Positions 20,117-29,220 of a DNA stretch of 64,000 nt are shown in pieces. Location of the stretch: assembly GCF_014203095.1 (NCBI RefSeq), contig NZ_JACHIG010000002.1, positions 301,695 through 365,694 of the forward strand. The letters run 5' to 3'. Source of the stretch: Prosthecobacter vanneervenii (GTDB lineage Bacteria; Verrucomicrobiota; Verrucomicrobiia; Verrucomicrobiales; Verrucomicrobiaceae). Below the pieces are notes generated by a model. The model saw only the letters and a program-made list of their open reading frames with translations, was not told where the DNA came from and searched no databases. The position numbers were made by a program, and so were the translations under genes. Within the stretch, counting starts at the first letter, position 1; each line of letters starts with the position of its first letter.

Positions 20117-21028
20117 TCATGCGCCGCCGGAGAGAGCAGAGCCGCGCGCCAGGAGATCAAGGAAGCGGTCTTCGAAGGGCTCGTCGCTGCCCACCTGCAT
20201 GAAGTCCACGCGGTGGCCGGCGCACTCGCGTGCGAGATTTTCCACAAAAGCGTCAAAGGTTTCCACGTAGCGCTGCACATCGCGGCGGGTGAGCCAGAAG
20301 CGGCGGCGCTCGCCGGTCTCCACCTCGGTCAGCTCCAGTTCGCCCTCGATCTGCGGCTGGCGCTCCTCGGGGTGCACGATCTGCAGAAAGTGATTTTCCC
20401 CCGGCCATGCGGACACACGGGCCACGGCCTCCGTGGCGCTGCCGATCTCGCGGCCAAAGAAGTCGCTGATGATGAAGATGATGCCGTAGCGCTGGCGGCT
20501 GGGGCGGAACTCCTCAAAGCAGCGCTTCATGTCGGTGAGGCCTTCAAACTTCAGCTTCAGCACGGCCTGGATCACCTTCTCGATGTTGCCCTGCCCGCGC
20601 AGCGGAGGCAGCTCCACATGCACGCCGCTGCTCATGGAGTAAAGGCTCACACGCTGCTGCGCACTGAGCGCCAGGTAGGCCAGCGCCACGGCAAAGCGCA
20701 ACGCCTGCCGCCTCTTCTCCGTGAAGGGCTGCGCCATCGAGGTGCTGGTATCCAGCAGGATGTGCACATTCAGCTCCTGTGTCTCCTCATAGAGACGCAC
20801 AAAGAGCTTGTCCAAACGAGCGTAGAGACGCCAGTCGATGGCGCGGTAGTCCTCTCGCGGGGTGTAATGGCGGTAGTCTTTGAACTCGCGTGTGAAACCC
20901 GTGGCCGGTGTGGACTGCGAGCCCCGCCGCATGAGCTGCCGCCTCTTCCGCAGCCGCAGCGCCAGCACCCGCAGCCGGTCCAGAAAGGTGGCGTCAAAGA
21001 GGTCTTCGCGTTCGAGGGTGTCGGGCAT
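20117..21028 (-). CDS. DUF58 / von Willebrand A-like protein
   Basis: This 303-residue protein carries the DUF58 signature: GFTREFKDYRHYTPREDYRAID-type segment at about residues 44-64, then a vWA-like domain with MIDAS residues DTSTS (about 93-97). No membrane segment is visible. DUF58 proteins are nearly always partnered with MoxR ATPases, as here (moxR is two genes upstream), and are thought to assist assembly or maturation of metal-binding or envelope proteins. The gap to the upstream lipoprotein gene is 27 bases, so this is one operon. Confidence 0.85.
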   Translation of the reverse strand: MPDTLEREDLFDATFLDRLRVLALRLRKRRQLMRRGSQSTPATGFTREFKDYRHYTPREDYRAIDWRLYARLDKLFVRLYEETQELNVHILLDTSTSMAQPFTEKRRQALRFAVALAYLALSAQQRVSLYSMSSGVHVELPPLRGQGNIEKVIQAVLKLKFEGLTDMKRCFEEFRPSRQRYGIIFIISDFFGREIGSATEAVARVSAWPGENHFLQIVHPEERQPQIEGELELTEVETGERRRFWLTRRDVQRYVETFDAFVENLARECAGHRVDFMQVGSDEPFEDRFLDLLARGSALSGGA

Positions 21029-21055
21029 GAGGTGCTGCGGTGCGGTTCTGAGGTT

Positions 21056-21505
21056 TCAAAAACAGATCGCTCTTTCGAGAATGATAATGACATCGCCTGC
21101 TCTTAAATTCTCGAATGACGCCAAAGTTCTTCCAGATGGTTCGGCAGAACGCTTTGGTGGAAAACGAACGCCATACAAGGCGGCTGTGTTTGGCCTCCAA
21201 ACGGCAACGTTGTAAAATGATGAGTAAAACTGATCACCATGAACGCGCTTGATCGCTTCATCCACTGTGATGCCCGGCTTAAAGCTTCCGCATCCTAGCG
21301 CTCCACAAAGAATGACCTCTGTGTCTTTGGATTTCCGCCAGATGCTTTCTGCCGTCATGACCCTCAGGTAGGCTCGGCTGTAGCTCGCCGCAGATGCCAG
21401 GCCAAAGTCACCGTACGGTGCCGTGGTGGAAACCTTACCAAACCTCGATCCACAGCAAGCCGACAGGCAGCTAACTGCAAAAAAAAGCATGGTAGAGAAT
21501 TTCAT
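21056..21505 (-). CDS. Small lipoprotein, possible SLBB-like beta-grasp
   Basis: This is a 149-residue precursor with signal peptide and lipobox (CLSAC, about residues 13-17). The mature part contains ITVDEAIKRV, and ends NLRAGDVIIILE, a pattern like SLBB/beta-grasp domains of polysaccharide-export proteins, but only one such unit fits and the match is loose. It lies 17 bases after moxR and 27 before DUF58, interrupting the usual moxR-DUF58 adjacency, so it is likely cotranscribed. Base composition is slightly lower in GC than either neighbour. Confidence 0.65.
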   Translation of the reverse strand: MKFSTMLFFAVSCLSACCGSRFGKVSTTAPYGDFGLASAASYSRAYLRVMTAESIWRKSKDTEVILCGALGCGSFKPGITVDEAIKRVHGDQFYSSFYNVAVWRPNTAALYGVRFPPKRSAEPSGRTLASFENLRAGDVIIILERAICF

Positions 21506-21522
21506 ACCGTGCTGAGCTTAAC

Positions 21523-22515
21523 TCACGCCGCCTGCTGCGCGGGTGTCTTCACCTGATCCAAAAGCTTGGTGATGATGTCGTCCACCTTCACCTGACCGGC
21601 TTCGCCTTCAAAGTTGAGGATGATGCGGTGGCGCAGGGCCACGTGGGCGATGGCGCGGATGTCATCGGTGGACACCGCCGTAGCTCCCTGAATGGCGGCC
21701 CACACACGGGCACCACGAATGAGCGACTGCAGACCACGCGGGCTGGCTCCGTAGGAGACGTAGCGCTTCACCTCGGGCAGCGCATCTGGCTGCTCGGGAT
21801 GGCTGCCGAGCACGAGGCGGGAGGCGTAGTGCGCCACGGGATCGGCCACCGGGATTTTGGAAAGCTGCTGCTGCAGTGCGATGAGCTTTGGCCCGTCGGT
21901 GAGCGTGGCCAGCTTGGGCTCGGTAAAGCCGGTGGTGCGGCGGGAGATTTCCACCAGTGCGTCCAAGTCCGGGAACGGCACCTTGATCTTGAACATGAAG
22001 CGGTCCAGCTGCGCCTCGGGCAGCGGGTAGGTGCCTTCCATTTCCATGGGGTTCTGCGTGGCCAGCACGAGGAAGGGCTCGGGCACCGCGTGGCGCTCGC
22101 CACCGGTAGTGACGCAGCGCTCCTGCATCACCTCCAGCAGCGCGGCCTGGGTCTTGGGGGTGGCGCGGTTGATTTCGTCCACCAGCAGCAGGTTTTTAAA
22201 CACCGGCCCCTTCTCATAGCGCAGGGTGCGGCGGCCTTTCTCATCCTCGCCCACAATGTGGGTGCCGAGAATGTCCGCAGGCATGAGGTCCGGGGTGCAC
22301 TGCACACGGCCAGGCTCCAGACCGACCACCTGCGAGAGCGTGCGCACGAGGTAGGTCTTTCCCAGGCCGGGCACGCCCTCCAGCAGCACATGCCCGCCGG
22401 AGAAGATGGCCACCAGCACATCCGTGAGCAGTTCGTCATACCCGACGATGGCTTTCTGCATCTCGGTCTTGAGCTGGTTGAAGAGGGCGCGGAAGTCGGC
22501 AGGAGCGTCTGACAT
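21523..22515 (-). CDS. moxR: MoxR-family AAA+ ATPase
   Basis: This is a cytoplasmic AAA+ chaperone-like ATPase of 330 residues. Walker A is EGVPGLGKTYLVR (about residue 46), Walker B LLLVDEINRATPKTQ (about 107), with sensor 1 ATQNPMEMEGTYPLPEAQLDRF and sensor 2 ASPRGLQSLI. The start at 22515 (MSDAPADF) is preferred to the ORF's extension to 22587, whose added residues are not MoxR-like. The first gene of a moxR-lipoprotein-DUF58 operon; it probably remodels or activates vWA-domain partners. Confidence 0.93.
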   Translation of the reverse strand: MSDAPADFRALFNQLKTEMQKAIVGYDELLTDVLVAIFSGGHVLLEGVPGLGKTYLVRTLSQVVGLEPGRVQCTPDLMPADILGTHIVGEDEKGRRTLRYEKGPVFKNLLLVDEINRATPKTQAALLEVMQERCVTTGGERHAVPEPFLVLATQNPMEMEGTYPLPEAQLDRFMFKIKVPFPDLDALVEISRRTTGFTEPKLATLTDGPKLIALQQQLSKIPVADPVAHYASRLVLGSHPEQPDALPEVKRYVSYGASPRGLQSLIRGARVWAAIQGATAVSTDDIRAIAHVALRHRIILNFEGEAGQVKVDDIITKLLDQVKTPAQQAA

Positions 22516-22583
22516 GCCGCCGACTCTCGCCAGCGGCCCCGTTTGCGCAAGGGTGGTTCGTGCGGCGACTGAAAAGATTGGCT

Positions 22584-22600
22584 GCAAGCCGGAGGCTTGC
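22584..22600. repeat. Short REP-like hairpin
   Basis: GCAAGCC-GGA-GGCTTGC is a perfect 7-bp inverted repeat with a 3-base loop in the 94-base gap between ftsK's 3' end and moxR's start. It has no T-tract, so it is more like a dispersed palindrome than a terminator. Confidence 0.55.
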
Positions 22601-22609
22601 GCTACGGGG

Positions 22610-25219
22610 TCAATCCATCTGCACCAGAATCTCGCGCGGCTTGGCTCCTTCTCCGGGGCCGATGATGCCGCGGTCTTCGAGGATGTCGATCATGCGGGCG
22701 GCTTTGCCGTAGCCGAGGCGGAGGCGGCGCTGCAGCAGGCTGGTGCTGGCTTTCTTCTCCTGGCGGATCACTTCGAGGCACTTCTCCAGGCACTCCTGCT
22801 CCTCGGAGCTCACGCCATCTTCGCCCATGTCATCGTCATCGCCAAACTCGCCGTTTTCGTCATCGACTTTGACATCAAAGACCGGCTTGCCCTGCGCGAC
22901 GCAGTGCTCCACCAGCGCGTGGATTTCGTCATCGGTGACGAGCGCGCCCTGGCTGCGCACAGGCTGCGCACCGCCGGGCGGCACGTAGAGCATGTCCCCT
23001 TTGCCCACGAGATTCTCGGCGCCTTTGCGGTCCAGGATCACGCGGCTGTCGAGTGCGGAGGATACCTGGAAGGCGATGCGCGTGGGGATGTTGGCCTTGA
23101 TCACGCCGGTGATCACGTCCGCACGCGGTGTCTGCGTGGCCACGATGAGGTGAATGCCGGCCGCACGCGCCATCTGCGTGATGCGGGCGATGGCCACTTC
23201 GATGTCAGCCGGAGCGGTCTGCATCAGGTCAGCCAGCTCGTCCACGATCACCACGATGTAGGGCATCGTATCGGGGATGACGACCTCCTGCTTGCGCGGT
23301 GCCGGGGCCTGAGAGTCTCCCAGCCAGGTGCCGCTGGCATCCCGCAGATCGGTGTCTCCGTCCACGGTACCCACTTCGGCGGTCTTGGGTACGGCGGCTT
23401 CTTCAGCAGCCTCTTTGGCAAAGGCGGCGGACACACTCGCGTCGTCCACACCGGCCTTGGTGGCAGCGGGTGCGGCGGCATTGCGTGCAGCACGGGCGGC
23501 ATCCGCCTCGGCCTTGCGCTTGCGATTGCGGTTGTTGAAGGTCTCGAAATTGCGGCAGCCCTCCTGCGCAAAGATCTGGTAGCGGTTTTCCATCTCCTTC
23601 ACCACCCAGCGCAGGGCCAGCAGCGCTTTCTTGGGATCGGTGACCACCGGCAGCGCCAGATGCGGCAGTTCCTCGTAGCTCTGCATTTCCACGACCTTGG
23701 GGTCGATCATGATGAAGCGCAGCTCATCCGGCGCAAAGCGGCAGATCAGGCTGGTGACGATGCTGTTGATGCACACGCTCTTTCCGCTGCCCGTGGCACC
23801 CGCCACCAGCAGGTGCGGCATGATGGCCAGATCGCCGATGATCGTCTTGCCATACACATCCTTGCCCAGCGCCACCGGCAGCTTGGCCTTGCCATTGACG
23901 AAGACATCGTCCTCCAGCAGCTCGCGCAGCGGCACGATGGTCTTCTCCGAGTTGGCCAGCTCGATGCCCACGGTGTCCTTCCCTGGAATAGGGGCCAGGA
24001 TGTTGATGCGCTCCGCACGGGTGGCGCGGGCGATGTCGGCGTCCAGATTGGCGATGCGGCTGACGCGCAGACCATCCACAGGGCGCACCTCGTAGCGCGT
24101 GATGGCAGGGCCGCGCGTGATGTCTCCCGGCTCCACCGTGATGCCGAAACTGGCCAGCGCCTTGACGATGGTGGCCTGGATGCCCAGCAGCTCGCTCGTG
24201 TTGGTGGGGGCACGGCCTGTGTCCTCAGGCCATTTCAGCAGCTCCATGGAGGGCAGCTTGTAGTCCTTGAAAAGCTTGGTGAGATTTCCCAGCGATCCGT
24301 GCGGTGCCTGCTCGATCTTCTGCGCGCGCTTCTTTTCCCACACCTCGGCCAGCTTGGGTTTGTCGCTGCGGTCATCGTGCGCGCGGGACACGGAGGAGTC
24401 GATGATCTTGGGCGGTGGCGGCTCAAACTGCAGCGGCAGTTCCATGTTGGTCGCAGGGCCGGTGGCGACTGGTGTGTCGCCACGGATCTCGCCGCTCTTG
24501 TCCTTCTTCTTCTTTCGCAATCCTTCCGGCACTGGCGTCAGCGTACCGGGCACGGTGCTGGCCGCTTCTTCCGCCAGCTTTTCGGCGATCAGGCGCTGCG
24601 CCTCGCGCTCGGTCTTCCAGCGGGTGATCTCCGCACGGATGTTTTGAATGACCGATAGCGGATGCTGACCGGTGACGAGAAAGAGTCCGCCCATGTAGGC
24701 CGTGCCGAGGAGCAGCGTAGCGCCAGCCTTTCCCAGCAGGTGCTTCAGCAGCGTGCCGCCAATGACAAAGCCCAGCCCGCCGGAACCGCCCAGCGGTGTG
24801 AAGTGATCCCGCTCCGTGAGCAGGTTCTGCACCTCCAGCAGCGCCGCGCCGCTGATGATCATGATGGCCACGCCCAGCCACGCCGCACGCGTGACCCTGA
24901 TCTTGGAGTGCAGCTTGCACACGCCAAACCACGTCATGCTGAAAGGCAGCAGGTAGGCCGCGTAGCCCATGAGCCACAGCATATGGCCCGCCATCAAAGC
25001 GCCCACACGGCCCACAAAATTATGCGTCACCTCGCCGGAGGACTCAGAGAGCGCCAGAAAGGACCACGAGGGCATGTCCCGAGGATCATACGAGATCAGC
25101 GCCAGCAGCAGCAGGCAGGCCACCATGAGAAAGCCGATGCCAAAGACATCATTCCATGGGCTCTCTTTCTCGTCCGTGGATCGGGCGCGAGGGGGGCGGG
25201 CTGCAGCGGCGCGGCTCAT
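22610..25219 (-). CDS. ftsK: DNA translocase FtsK/SpoIIIE
   Basis: This 869-residue protein pumps chromosomal DNA at the division septum and supports dimer resolution. The N-terminus has four to five membrane helices (about residues 25-180), then a short linker. The motor has Walker A VAGATGSGKSVC (about residue 480), the FIMIDPKVVEM segment and Walker B IVVIVDELADLM. The C-terminal gamma winged helix (TSLLQRRLRLGYGKAARM, about 805-850) recognises orienting sequences. An Ala/Lys-rich insertion of about 65 residues (after NRNRKRKAEADAARAARN) interrupts the motor and is probably a surface loop. ATG at 25219 (MSRAAAARPP) is preferred to the ORF start at 25267. Confidence 0.94.
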   Translation of the reverse strand: MSRAAAARPPRARSTDEKESPWNDVFGIGFLMVACLLLLALISYDPRDMPSWSFLALSESSGEVTHNFVGRVGALMAGHMLWLMGYAAYLLPFSMTWFGVCKLHSKIRVTRAAWLGVAIMIISGAALLEVQNLLTERDHFTPLGGSGGLGFVIGGTLLKHLLGKAGATLLLGTAYMGGLFLVTGQHPLSVIQNIRAEITRWKTEREAQRLIAEKLAEEAASTVPGTLTPVPEGLRKKKKDKSGEIRGDTPVATGPATNMELPLQFEPPPPKIIDSSVSRAHDDRSDKPKLAEVWEKKRAQKIEQAPHGSLGNLTKLFKDYKLPSMELLKWPEDTGRAPTNTSELLGIQATIVKALASFGITVEPGDITRGPAITRYEVRPVDGLRVSRIANLDADIARATRAERINILAPIPGKDTVGIELANSEKTIVPLRELLEDDVFVNGKAKLPVALGKDVYGKTIIGDLAIMPHLLVAGATGSGKSVCINSIVTSLICRFAPDELRFIMIDPKVVEMQSYEELPHLALPVVTDPKKALLALRWVVKEMENRYQIFAQEGCRNFETFNNRNRKRKAEADAARAARNAAAPAATKAGVDDASVSAAFAKEAAEEAAVPKTAEVGTVDGDTDLRDASGTWLGDSQAPAPRKQEVVIPDTMPYIVVIVDELADLMQTAPADIEVAIARITQMARAAGIHLIVATQTPRADVITGVIKANIPTRIAFQVSSALDSRVILDRKGAENLVGKGDMLYVPPGGAQPVRSQGALVTDDEIHALVEHCVAQGKPVFDVKVDDENGEFGDDDDMGEDGVSSEEQECLEKCLEVIRQEKKASTSLLQRRLRLGYGKAARMIDILEDRGIIGPGEGAKPREILVQMD

Positions 25220-25384
25220 GACAGTAATTATGGGAATCTGCCAGACGAAATAATTTAAGGCTACCAAAATATTTACCTTGCCCCACTTTTATGAATCGGC
25301 TTCGATCCCCGCCGGGAAGCGGCTTGACCGCCAAAATTCCCGCGAACATCTTTGCGGGTCTCCTCGTCTTATCTCAACCCTCCA

Positions 25385-25819
25385 ATGAAACCAACACTCG
25401 CCCTCACCCTCGCTGCCGTGCTCGCCCTCGGCGTTTCCACCACCTCCACCACCCGTGCGCAGGACGCAGGCAAGGTGGACTTTGAAAAGCAGGTGCTTCC
25501 CGTCCTCAAAGAAAGCTGCTTCAAGTGCCACGAGAAGGAGCATGAAGACGGCGGCAAGATCAAGAAGCCCAAAGGCGGCCTCCGTCTGGACGGCGCTGCG
25601 GTCATCATGAAGGGCGGCAAGGAATACCCGAATGAAAACGTCGTGGCCGGCAAGCCCGAAGCCAGCTGGCTGGTGAAGACCATGGCCCTCCCGGACAGCG
25701 ACGACCTCGCCATGCCCCCGGAAGGCAAGGGCGACCGCGTCTCCGCCGCCAACATCGACCTCATCAAGAAGTGGATCTCCGAAGGCGCGAACTTCGGTGC
25801 CTGGAAGGGTGTGGAATAA
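25385..25819 (+). CDS. Secreted planctomycete-type cytochrome c
   Basis: A signal peptide (about residues 1-25) precedes a single-heme cytochrome c with CFKCH at 45-49 and a likely distal Met in DDLAMPPEGKG. The layout resembles the PSCyt1-type cytochromes of PVC bacteria (a long loop between CxxCH and the conserved GGLRLDG segment), here as a free-standing 144-residue protein rather than fused to a dehydrogenase. It probably shuttles electrons in the periplasm. A strong terminator follows at 25854. Confidence 0.85.
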   Translation: MKPTLALTLAAVLALGVSTTSTTRAQDAGKVDFEKQVLPVLKESCFKCHEKEHEDGGKIKKPKGGLRLDGAAVIMKGGKEYPNENVVAGKPEASWLVKTMALPDSDDLAMPPEGKGDRVSAANIDLIKKWISEGANFGAWKGVE

Positions 25820-25853
25820 GCATTTCTCAGCATAACAACATCTCACCACGGAG

Positions 25854-25882
25854 GGCGGAGCCTAGGCTCCGCCTTTCTTTTT
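25854..25882 (+). terminator. Rho-independent terminator of the cytochrome c gene
   Basis: A perfect palindrome GGCGGAGCCTAGGCTCCGCC is followed by TTTCTTTTT. It lies 35 bases after the cytochrome stop and just before the methyltransferase start, so the two genes are separate units. Confidence 0.88.
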
Positions 25883-25889
25883 CCCCCTC

Positions 25890-26933
25890 ATGAACGCCCC
25901 CTTCCGCTTCACCACCTGCCGCGCAGGCTCCGAGCCCGCGCTCAAGCGCGACATCGCCGCCCACTTCTCCGGCGAGCTCACGCCGGCCTTCATGAAGCCG
26001 CAGTTCATCACCTGGAAGCTGCGCCACCCGGACTTTGTCCCACCCGGCAGCCTGAGCCACTTTGCGCGCGTCAGCGGCATCTCCATCGGCCTTTGCAAAT
26101 CGGTGCCCGAGCTCGTGGAGCAGGCCCGCCAGTGCGCAGGCCGCCGCCCGGTGCGCCTGCATGTCTTTCCCCGTGTGACGGATGAGGATGGCGTGCCCGC
26201 CGCCGACTGGCAGCGCGTGGACGCCCTGACCGCAGACATCTCCCGCGCACTGCAGCAGGCAGGCGTGCTGCTGGAGACACGCCTCCCCTTTGCCACGGGC
26301 GATCTGGTGCTGGACGTCATCGTGGGAGAAACCGCTGACGAGCCCCTCTTTCTCGGCTGCCATCAGCACCAGCCCGGCATGCACACCCAGCCCGGCGGCC
26401 TGCCGCGCATCACCCTGCCGGAGGACGTGCCCTCGCGCGCCTGGCTCAAGCTGGAGCAGGCCCTGGCCTGGCGCGGCTGGGACAAGATGGACGCACGCGG
26501 CCACACCACCGTGGATCTCGGCTGCGCACCAGGCGGAGCCACCTATGCCATGCTGCAGCGCGGCATGAACGTCCTCGGCATCGACACCGGGGAGATGGAC
26601 CCGCGTGTCGATAAACTGGCGCAGGAAAAGCGTGCCCGCTTTGAGCACTGGCGCGCCCCCGTGGGCCGTGTGCATCTGGACGACCTGCCGCAAGACATCG
26701 CCCTGCTGCTCTGCGACATCAATCTCTCCCCGCCCCAGGTCATCCCCGAGATCCGCCGCATCCAGTCCGCCGTGCAGGCACGCCGCATGATCCTCACCCT
26801 GAAGCTGAACTCCCCTGCCCTGGAAGACCGCGCGCATGAGTTCATCGAGGCCATCCGCTCCTTCGCCCCGCAGCCCGTCTTCGCCACCCAGCTCGCGGGA
26901 AATCGGCGGGAGATCTGCGTCACCGCAGGGTGA
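25890..26933 (+). CDS. rlmM: RlmM-like 23S rRNA ribose 2'-O-methyltransferase
   Basis: This 347-residue protein resembles RlmM, which methylates the 2'-OH of C2498 in 23S rRNA. An N-terminal THUMP-like region (about 1-180) precedes a FtsJ-type Rossmann domain. SAM-binding motif VDLGCAPGGATYAML is at about 210-224, with SRAWLKLEQA before it, LLCDINLSP mid-domain, LTLKLN and RREICVTAG at the end. These supply candidates for the K-D-K-E catalytic tetrad. The start immediately follows a terminator; the ribosome site is weak. The specific target is inferred. Confidence 0.82.
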   Translation: MNAPFRFTTCRAGSEPALKRDIAAHFSGELTPAFMKPQFITWKLRHPDFVPPGSLSHFARVSGISIGLCKSVPELVEQARQCAGRRPVRLHVFPRVTDEDGVPAADWQRVDALTADISRALQQAGVLLETRLPFATGDLVLDVIVGETADEPLFLGCHQHQPGMHTQPGGLPRITLPEDVPSRAWLKLEQALAWRGWDKMDARGHTTVDLGCAPGGATYAMLQRGMNVLGIDTGEMDPRVDKLAQEKRARFEHWRAPVGRVHLDDLPQDIALLLCDINLSPPQVIPEIRRIQSAVQARRMILTLKLNSPALEDRAHEFIEAIRSFAPQPVFATQLAGNRREICVTAG

Positions 26934-27607
26934 ATCCGCCGAGAAAAGCCCCTCCAGCAGCTTTCGTGTCTCGTTTCCACCCTAGGGGGTAGTCCTGGTG
27001 GAAACAAAACACCCAAAATAGACGTAATTTATTGATAACAAGTCAATTACAAGATAAAACACACGGACACGAAGCCTCTTTAAAGCGGCCTTTTCGTGTC
27101 CAGCGCTGAGCCGGCGAGACAGACGCCCGCGCCTGCCACAGCACGCCACCACCCCCACCTTGCCATCATGGCACACCGCGCTTGCGTCATGGTTTATGAT
27201 GGTATATGATACCATTAATAACCACCCGCCACCACAGTTGAAAACCCTGGCCTGTACGCCAAGGGGTGGCACTCCTGTTGTACAACCCAAAGCATGCCAT
27301 GTGCCTGCTCATCCTGGCATGCCAGCGAGGTGAATACAGCGGATGGCAAAACACCTTTCCGTGTGGCGAACTGGGCTGGCGTGTGCCCACACGATGTAGG
27401 ATGGGTGTGGCGACAGCCCGCCCGTCCACCAGCGTACGGCAAGTACCACGGCGTAGGAAGGCGCTGATGGTCGGGCGGTTTGGCGGAGGGGCGGTCGAGC
27501 AGGCGTGTGCTCTCGACGCCAAACACACCCAACCTACGACCAGAGTGCCACGCGCCCGCGCACACGGCACAAGCCCCTGCAGACCCGTTTTCAACAGATG
27601 GTGGTAT
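26934..27607. repeat. Intergenic repeat field, proximal part
   Basis: There is no credible gene here; long overlapping frames on both strands are artefacts of GC-rich repeats. A hairpin TTTCCACC...GGTGGAAA is at about 26974-26998, in reverse orientation to similar sequence in the tandem repeat at 27608. A second hairpin with arms GGACACGAA and TTCGTGTCC sits at about 27065-27101. Between 27300 and 27600 there are more palindromic, GC-rich blocks. Confidence 0.55.
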
Positions 27608-27969
27608 CACAACCTCCTGGCCCATGAGATGCCAGTGCCAGTTCTTGTGCCGCAGCGCTGGCCCACCCTGCGGGAACTTTCGTGTCCACCAGAAGTGCCC
27701 CCTGGGGTGGAAACGAGACACGAAGACCCGTTTCCCCAGGGAAAACGGCACCAGCCGCCTGAAAACTGGAAACGAGCCGGACACGAGACTCCACAACCTC
27801 CTGGCCCATGAGATGCCAGTTCTTGTGCCGCAGCGCTGGCCCACCCTGCGGGAACTTTCGTGTCCACCAGGAGTGCCCCCTGAGGTGGACACGAGACACG
27901 AAGACCCGCTTCCCCAGGGAAAACGGCACCAGCCGCCTGAAAACTGGAAACGAGCCGGACACGAGACTC
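27608..27969. repeat. Tandem duplication of a hairpin-containing unit (about 180 bp x 2)
   Basis: Copy 1 (27608-27791) and copy 2 (27792-27969) are nearly identical. Copy 1 has an extra six bases (a GCCAGT duplicate), and a few base changes occur in the stems. Each copy contains a long inverted repeat with CTTTCGTGTC on one side and GACACGAAG on the other, around CACC...GGTGG. No coding sense is apparent. The unit ends 26 bases from the mutM stop. Confidence 0.9.
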
Positions 27970-27995
27970 CACACGCTTGGCAAAACACGCAGCCC

Positions 27996-28808
27996 TCACT
28001 TCTGGCACTTCGGGCAGAAATACGTCGCCCTTTGCCCCTGCACGATGCGCTTCACCGGCGCCTCGCACACGCGGCAGGGCTCGCCCTCGCGGTCATACAC
28101 GCGCAGCGTCTGCTTGAAGTAACCCGGCTCGCCGCTCTCGTTCACAAAATCGCGCAGCGTCGTGCCGCCCATCTTGATCGACGCCGCCAGCACCTTGCGG
28201 ATCGCCTGCACCAGCTTGGTCAGTCGCGGTTTGGAAACTTTGCCCGCAGGCTGTCGCGGATCAATGCCCGCCATGAAGAGCGCCTCGCTCGCGTAGATGT
28301 TGCCCACGCCCACCACCACATGCGCGTCCATGATCACCTGCTTGATCGCCGCCGTCTTTCCGGCGCACGCCGCGTGCAGCGTCTCCACCGTAAACTCCTC
28401 TCCCAGCGGCTCCGGCCCCAGATCCTTCAGCAGCGCATGCTCCGCCGGATCTCCCTCGATCCACAGCGCCGCGCCAAACCGGCGCGGATCATGCAGCCGC
28501 AGTTGCCGCCCATCCTCCATCGTGATCGCCATATGATCATGCTTCTTGAAAGGCGTGTCCGCCGGCAGCACCCGCAGGTTTCCCGACATGCCCAGATGCA
28601 GGAGCAGCGTGCCCTTGGCCGTGCCAAACAGCATGTACTTCGCCCGCCGCTCCCCCGACTCAATGCGGCAGCCCTCAATCTCATGAATCTCATCCGGCAC
28701 CGGCCACCGCATCCGTTTATCTCTCACCATCACCTCCCGCACCTTCTTCCCAATCACATGCGGCAGCACACCGCGCAGCGTGGTTTCGACTTCAGGGAGT
28801 TCAGGCAT
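27996..28808 (-). CDS. mutM: Formamidopyrimidine-DNA glycosylase MutM/Fpg
   Basis: This DNA repair glycosylase/AP lyase removes 8-oxoguanine and ring-opened purines. After Met removal the catalytic N-terminus is PELPEVET with Pro and Glu. A conserved Lys lies in RRAKYMLF, the DNA-binding VGVGNIYASEALF helix-two-turn-helix is present, and the zinc finger CRVCEAPV...TYFCPKC closes the protein at about 271 residues, a normal length. ATG at 28808 is required by the N-terminal catalytic Pro; the ORF extends upstream to 29024 but that part is not MutM-like. Confidence 0.96.
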   Translation of the reverse strand: MPELPEVETTLRGVLPHVIGKKVREVMVRDKRMRWPVPDEIHEIEGCRIESGERRAKYMLFGTAKGTLLLHLGMSGNLRVLPADTPFKKHDHMAITMEDGRQLRLHDPRRFGAALWIEGDPAEHALLKDLGPEPLGEEFTVETLHAACAGKTAAIKQVIMDAHVVVGVGNIYASEALFMAGIDPRQPAGKVSKPRLTKLVQAIRKVLAASIKMGGTTLRDFVNESGEPGYFKQTLRVYDREGEPCRVCEAPVKRIVQGQRATYFCPKCQK

Positions 28809-29044
28809 GGCGCGATATGCCGCATGCGAGAAATCCCGCAATCGCGAATTCATCCCCCCCTCTTCCAGCACTGATGTGGTTGGCCGAAAAAATCGAAAAA
28901 GGTCAAAAAAAATAAACCCCTCTGATTTTTTCCCTTCTTTCCCCTTTTTCGGCTCAGCCTTCCGGCACAACTCCTTGCCATTCCACCCTATTTCCGCTTT
29001 GATGGCGCAACTCCGATCAGACAATCACCTAACAGCGCCACCCA

Positions 29045-29194
29045 ATGCCCGACGACAGCATCCCCGCCAAGATTGAGGAAGGCCCGGAGCAGTCGCGCGT
29101 GCTGGTGCTCTGCATCTCCGCGAAGGCCTTCGGCTCCGACTGGGCACAGTTGGAGCCCAGCACCTTCCGCTTCCGTGACCCGCTGAACAACTGA
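29045..29194 (+). pseudogene. TIR-domain fragment (remnant)
   Basis: The open frame of 49 codons begins MPDDSIPAKIEEGPEQ and continues SRVLVLCISAKAFGSDWAQ, then FRFRDPLNN before the stop. This resembles the middle of bacterial TIR (TIR_2) domains, which have GDSIPAKIEEGL, SRVLVLCMSANAFGSDW and FRFRDPLNKERRF in this order. It lacks the N-terminal strand and the C-terminal half of a TIR domain (no RRFIPLRLDD-like continuation), so it is not a functional unit. It lies 26 bases upstream of the SIR2-STAND gene on the same strand. Family match is from memory. Confidence 0.7.
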
Positions 29195-29220
29195 ACCCCA
29201 CCCACAATTTCGCATCGGCC

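Noticed and set aside
22406..24658. 750-residue plus-strand open frame opposite ftsK
   Set aside because: It is antisense to FtsK, which has complete motor motifs.
27187..28874. Several overlapping open frames of 100-460 residues in the repeat field and opposite mutM
   Set aside because: The frames are built from duplicated GC-rich repeats or mutM antisense; no frame has a signal, domain or consistent start.
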